64,000 nt of DNA from Ciborinia camelliae (lineage: Eukaryota; Ascomycota; Leotiomycetes; Helotiales; Sclerotiniaceae), in contig JANPYM010000006.1 of the NCBI GenBank assembly GCA_025890175.1, positions 62,001 to 126,000 of the forward strand, given 5' to 3'. How positions within the stretch are numbered: the stretch's first letter is position 1; each line of letters starts with the position of its first letter. Below the pieces are notes generated by a model. The model was not told the origin of the DNA and did no database searches. It saw nothing but the letters and a program-made list of their open reading frames with translations. Shown here in pieces: positions 59,544 to 64,000 of this stretch. Made by a program: the position numbers and the translations under genes.

Positions 59544-61016
59544 TTGATGCATCCAGAACTCAATGATAAATATGTCGGCAATAAGAACCACAATCTTGAC
59601 ACCAGGAACCATGTTCCAGGTACGGTTGGGTCAAACACGAGTTGTACGGTCACAGAATCTGAGAAAAGGGGATCGAATGATGTAGAGCCAAAAGTACTAG
59701 AGGAACAACAGGCTAATGATGTGGTTCAATACCCGGGTACCTATTCCATTCCTTTAATTTATTTGGAACCACTCTAACAGACCTTCTATTTAGACGATTG
59801 CGAGATCAAAGGCTATCTTAGACATGACGTTTTATCTTCCCCATCTGGCATAAGTTATACAGAAATTGAGTGGCCAACATTATATTGGAAAACCTTTACT
59901 CGATTCCCTGATTTACCCCTCGAGCTTCGACGCAAGATATGGGTTCACACACTGCCAGGACCCAGGTTACTCCGTATGGCCAATAGAAATGTGTCCAAAA
60001 GATTTGGGTCTTCGAAAGATGAGTTGATTGGTGGAATTGAACTCTTATATTCTGGCATGTCTTGTGGAAACAAGCGTGAGCTCCTTCCGATGCAACTCTT
60101 GAGAGTCTGCCGAGAATCGCATAAAATATTTCGAGAGCACTATCAGCGCATAGGGATTCAAGGCCTACCAGATGGCAAATTTATATGGCCTCACGATGAC
60201 AAGCAAAGTAACGTTCGAATCTGTTGTACTGGCTACTTCGATCCGAAATTAGATACACTTTTATATGATTTTCGAGCAAAGAATTTTTGGCCAAGTCTTC
60301 AAGTCAGATTAGATTTTTCAATGGTCACCGACGTTGCTATCGTTGGATTTGCAGCATACGAGCGATTCAATAAGTCTCGATGGAAACTCCTTGAGACAAC
60401 TTTCCCTCAACTCAAGCAGTTGAGAGTCATAGTTAATCACTCCGATGAAATCTCATTTGCTTTTAGTTCTGAGGCTTTGAGATTTGGCGAGTTGCTACCT
60501 GTCAACCATTCTCTTATATCTCAGATACAAGAGGCTATTTGGGCCACACAAAACCATCCCCCATTCTATAACGAGAGGATAAATCGGCTCCACAGAAATA
60601 TTATAAAATATGGATCTATGCACAGCCTCGTTTACCAAGCAGCGGAGTATGAAAACAACTTTCGTGGACAAATCGAGGAAAATCCTGATTATTGGACGCG
60701 CATCAATCTTTTACCTTGTCTGCTTATATGTTGGGGTCTTCATGGACATAATATGGCATTGAAAGGGAACAATTCGAATCAGGAAAAGAGGAAATTCTTC
60801 AGTAGGGTTCCTTTGGCCAATGGAGGAGTTGGGCGCATCAGCTATAGGAATACAGTCTATCGCTTCTCCTGTAATACGGATGGGTCTCTTTTCGATAGAT
60901 ATGATGGGATCAAGGAGTTATTCGATGGGTATAAGCCGATCACAGAGACTGAGTTCTTGAAATGGCCTTGGAGATACGAGCTTCCCAATCATGAAAACAT
61001 TATTTCGGAGAGCTAG
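59544..61016 (+). CDS. 2EXR domain-containing protein
   Basis: Two exons (59544-59736, 59794-61016), with a 57-nt intron (GTACCT, CTAAC, TATTTAG), give 471 aa. Residues 1-80 are polar and low in similarity. The 2EXR motif lies at about 99-122 (F-x-R-F then LPLELRRKIWVHTLPGPR), followed by the usual MQLLRVCRESHKIFREHY at about 165-182, where the Cys-Arg-Glu-Ser core is the family hallmark. A central alpha/beta part contains FDPKLDTLLYDF and LRVIVNH. The C-terminus CNTDGSLFDRYDGIKELF is shared with both neighbours. 2EXR proteins are large fungal families of unknown biochemical role, by analogy perhaps F-box-like adaptors. Intact. Confidence 0.85.
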
Positions 61017-61492
61017 CCTTCAAATATTGTCTGAGTGGTGGTGGGCTGAAAAGTCTATGAAATGAAAAAGGAGCACTTTTATCCATATATTGTGCTTCAT
61101 TCCTTTGTGTGAGATGTTTCGTGAAAGTATGCTTTTGTTTGGAACAATTACGTGGCGGCTTATTCATATCACCATTAGAGAAATCGATAGTAGAAATAGG
61201 CGGCATAGAGATACTTTGGGATGAGACCAAGTTCAGAACATGTTTTAAGGGAAATCAAAATCAAAGCGGGTTCCGGGCGTTTGACTCACTGGCTATATGT
61301 GATTTCATTTTTTGGATGGGGTCGGGGGATGAATCACGAGCTTATCATGGGCATACGTTTAGGTGCTCACCTTGTCTCTTGTTCTTCAACTCTGCAACTT
61401 TTTCAATCTCGAACAACTTCGAGGTTCTGCGACTTATTCATATTTTTGATTTGGGCTTCGGTTGAGATTATCAAGGAGTCTTTGATATTTCG
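61017..61492. other. Spacer between 2EXR paralogs
   Basis: 476 bp containing the 3' end of the upstream gene and the promoter of the next. Short frames only. Confidence 0.6.
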
Positions 61493-63038
61493 TTGATGAG
61501 ACAGGCTCATCAAGTAGGAAAGTTTGAGCAGGGAAACGAAACCATGGATACTACCACAGAAAAAGAAATTCAAGGCCAAGAGGATGCACTAAGCTATCAG
61601 AATGTCAACCTAGTTGAAGGCGGAGTCGGAGATGGCTCAGAAATGACTTCTCCAGCTATCTTTGGAGGAGAGGTCTTGACAGACAACGGTTCCTATCACA
61701 TGGGGACGCACAGTGAGCCCTTGATGAACGATGCTGCAGGTATGATTGACCTTAATGCTGAACCTCCCCTCTTCATCTACTAATGCTCTCAACTGCCCCA
61801 GCCAACCAAGTCAACCCAGATTCTGGATCCAATATTGAAGGAGTCCTTACTTCTAGCCAGCAAAGTGCCGAAGAAGCCTGTTGTAGCTCCGGTAAGTGGA
61901 TGCATTCCGCACCATAAATACCGAGGACTAGACCAATTGACTTTCCATCAATTTAGATATCTTTGACTGTTTCGTGACAAAGCTTTCCCGAGATATTGCT
62001 TCCGCCTTGGATCCAACACCACCTGCTACATCATTCATTTTGTTTCTCTGTTTACCAGTCGAGCTTCAACGAAGGATTTGGTTCCATGCTCTGCCATCAC
62101 CTGATATATTTGACGTGTATTTCAACCAGAAAAGAAGTAACAACGACCGTGAGATAGAACTCTCAGTTCTTGGCAGTTCTTTAAGCAATCAGCCAGAGCC
62201 GTCATATGAGCTACGATTCGTGTGTCATATGGCAAGAGAGGTGTTTCTGGAGCACTATAGCCGATTAAAATTCGCATCGGGCAGTGTTATTCAGAGGATC
62301 GAAATGTGTTACGACCACAGGAGAAACGATTTTCGATGCTTAATAGTGTCAGCAAAGCCTGGTTCATGGTTTGACATGCGTTTTGACGTTTTATATTTCG
62401 TACAATCCAGGTTTACACAGATGGAATATCACTCAAAGATATTCAACACATCTTTTGATTTCACACTCTTGAGAAACCTTTCTTTAGATTCAACTTATTT
62501 GGAAGTGATGATATTCGAGCGGGACTCGAGTGGAGTGATGAAATTTTGGCAGGACCTCGAAAGCTTATTTCCTCGCTTGGAACAATTGTTCTTCATACTC
62601 AATCCTCATATAAAAGGCCTGGATTGCATGAATTCCCCTGTCAACCCCAAATTCCGGGACTTCGATACTACATTTACAAATCTGCTTCGATATCGTCAAT
62701 CGCTTGAGTCAAACGAAGATTGGAATGTATTCGAAAAGACAAGTATTTGTCGTAGCTTCCAGAAAGGCAATGACATTGCTCAGCAATTTGCGAATCACAC
62801 TAATTATCACCAAAAGGTTTTCCGACCTGTATGGCTGGTTTATATTATTCCTCCTCGCACATCCTATATGAATATGAATACCGGAGAGTGGATTATTGGG
62901 CCGTGCATGGTTTTGAAGAATTGGAAGATCGATATACACTTGAGATGCAATGCGGATGGAACATTGCCTGATCAATATGAAGGTATTAAGGACCTCTTCA
63001 GCGAGCAAGAAGATCTGACTATGCTGGACATTGATTAA
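61493..63038 (+). CDS. 2EXR domain-containing protein
   Basis: Three exons (61493-61739, 61802-61891, 61957-63038) give 472 aa; both introns have good GTATGA/GTAAGT donors and CAG/TAG acceptors. The N-terminal 115 residues are polar and acidic (EGGVGDGSEMTSPAIFGG). The 2EXR core begins around residue 139: F-I-L-F-L-C then LPVELQRRIWFHALPSP. Next comes LRFVCHMAREVFLEHYSRL, in which the canonical CRES is replaced by CHMARE. Later segments ALFPRLEQLFF-like (LESLFPRLEQLFFILN) and the C-terminal CNADGTLPDQYEGIKDLF align with the neighbour at 59544. Same length, same strand and a 476-bp spacer point to tandem duplication, but divergence is high, so the duplication is old. Confidence 0.82.
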
Positions 63039-63598
63039 TCAACAATCAGTACTATTATTTTCTTCACAACATGGGACCTTTCATGCAGCTATTGCATCTC
63101 AAGCCCACACCTTTCATTGGATATTTTGGGAGTTTTGGGATGATTTGGACCTGTGTAATTTGGAGCTACAGGAGGCACAATTTTGGAGCGGACATGAATA
63201 TCTTTGTATCATATCGTTGGTTTTATTTCTGGAGATATATCATGATGGGTTGGAGGGTGGGATCATGGATATCGGATAAGAAGGATGTCTGGAGATAGCA
63301 TTTCATTCTTTCCATTAGTTAACAGGGAATCAATACATGAAAATTTAAACAGAATATGTCATCCGTCAGAATTGGGAGCTCACCATCATTCTGAATGTGT
63401 AAGTTGGGGTTGGAAAATATAAGGCGGTAAGAGATGAACTCACGCCCCCAAAAGATTAAAATAACGCGGACGCGAGTTTCATCGAATCAACCGAATGGGT
63501 CGTTACATTGATGGATTCAAGAAGGGGGGGAGGGGAGTTGATAAAATGGAGAGAGGATTAGGGAGGTAAGGAGGAAGGGGGGTAGGTAAGGGGGGACT
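63039..63598. other. Intergenic
   Basis: 3' flank of the 2EXR gene and a G-rich segment (AGGAAGGGGGGTAGG) near 63520-63597 directly before the next start codon. No gene seen. Confidence 0.6.
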
Positions 63599-64000
63599 AT
63601 GGAATCGAATCGATCTACTAAAGCTATAGATACCACCCGAATCGACCATGAGAACAACCGGTTCGTTTCGGAAAAGATCTCTTATCCTATACCCCTTTAT
63701 CCTACTTCTCCTCCTTCAATCTCTCCTCCCACCACTCTGGCCCACCTGCCATCCTTCCTGCGACTCACCTGTGACAAGGGTATAATGGCTTGGAAGGATA
63801 TTCAATTCAACTAATAATCTTTTTAGGGTTCCTAAGGACTCTGGATTTCCAATCTGTCCTTTTGAGAAGGAAAATGTCCAAGTTTATATACAAATTCATA
63901 TGGCCTGAGGGACGGAATGCTTCCGCCCATGACATGCCGGTTAAAGTGATGTCTTACGTGGCAATCCCACTCTTCGTATCCATCGTATTCCTGTGCCGCA
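63599..64000 (+). CDS. Partial gene, predicted membrane protein, runs off the right edge
   Basis: Exon 1 63599-63779 (60 codons plus 1) and exon 2 from 63827, joined over a 47-nt intron with a classic CTAAT branch and TTTTTAG acceptor. Exon 2 is open to the last base. The protein starts MESNRSTKAIDTTRID, has a Pro/Ser-rich stretch (PTSPPSISPPTT), then RRKMSKFIYKFIWPEGRNAS and a probable first transmembrane helix VMSYVAIPLFVSIVFLC. Too little is present to name a family; an N-terminal cytosolic tail followed by a signal-anchor helix would suit a type II membrane protein. Confidence 0.6.

Overview
The window reads as nuclear DNA of a filamentous ascomycete. The protein genes carry short introns of roughly 45-90 nt with GTRNGT-type donors, CTAAC-like branch sites and YAG acceptors. 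The recognisable families are typical of Pezizomycotina: nuclear-encoded ATP synthase subunit 9, a LaeA-like methyltransferase, a DHA1-type MFS pump, a fungal GPCR and 2EXR proteins. Duplicated sequences show C-to-T/G-to-A transition decay of the RIP kind. The overall look (AT-rich, gene-sparse, 2EXR paralogs) suggests a Leotiomycete such as the Sclerotiniaceae; that placement is inference.

Layout. 1-28 kb is ordinary, gene-sparse chromosome. It holds atp9 (2274-2930, -), an 11-exon SAM-dependent methyltransferase (13275-15117, +), an MFS transporter (16915-18724, +) and an MDR-family enoyl/alcohol dehydrogenase (21663-22769, -). A ~645-bp TIR element (23461-24105) and a weak dehydrogenase relic (26587-26886) follow. 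5.2-13.3 kb has no convincing gene.

28.4-52.2 kb is an abnormal block. It consists of minisatellites at many period lengths, scrambled fragments of a lineage-specific gene, RIP-decayed duplications, a nested 792-bp miniature LTR element and a solo LTR. A strikingly over-represented hexamer, CAGTTA/TAACTG, switches strand in big sectors: + at 28.7-33.2 kb, - at 34.9-39.3 kb, + again at 47.8-50 kb. The best intact genes in the block are an unknown 575-aa protein with ten 11-residue repeats (42411-44200, -) and an unknown coiled-coil protein (30045-30797, +). Several broken genes lie between them: a phosphotransferase-like fragment, an acidic-tail protein and a decayed paralog of the 30-kb gene. 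This block is the part most worth study.

52.2-64 kb returns to gene-bearing chromosome. It holds a seven-helix G-protein-coupled receptor (53524-54869, -), a cluster of three 2EXR-type paralogs (57464-58545 -, internally deleted; 59544-61016 +; 61493-63038 +) and the start of a membrane-protein gene that runs off the right edge (63599-64000, +). No operons, CRISPR arrays, rRNA or convincing tRNA genes were seen. The genes look like independent single-gene units; only the 2EXR trio is a clear local family expansion.
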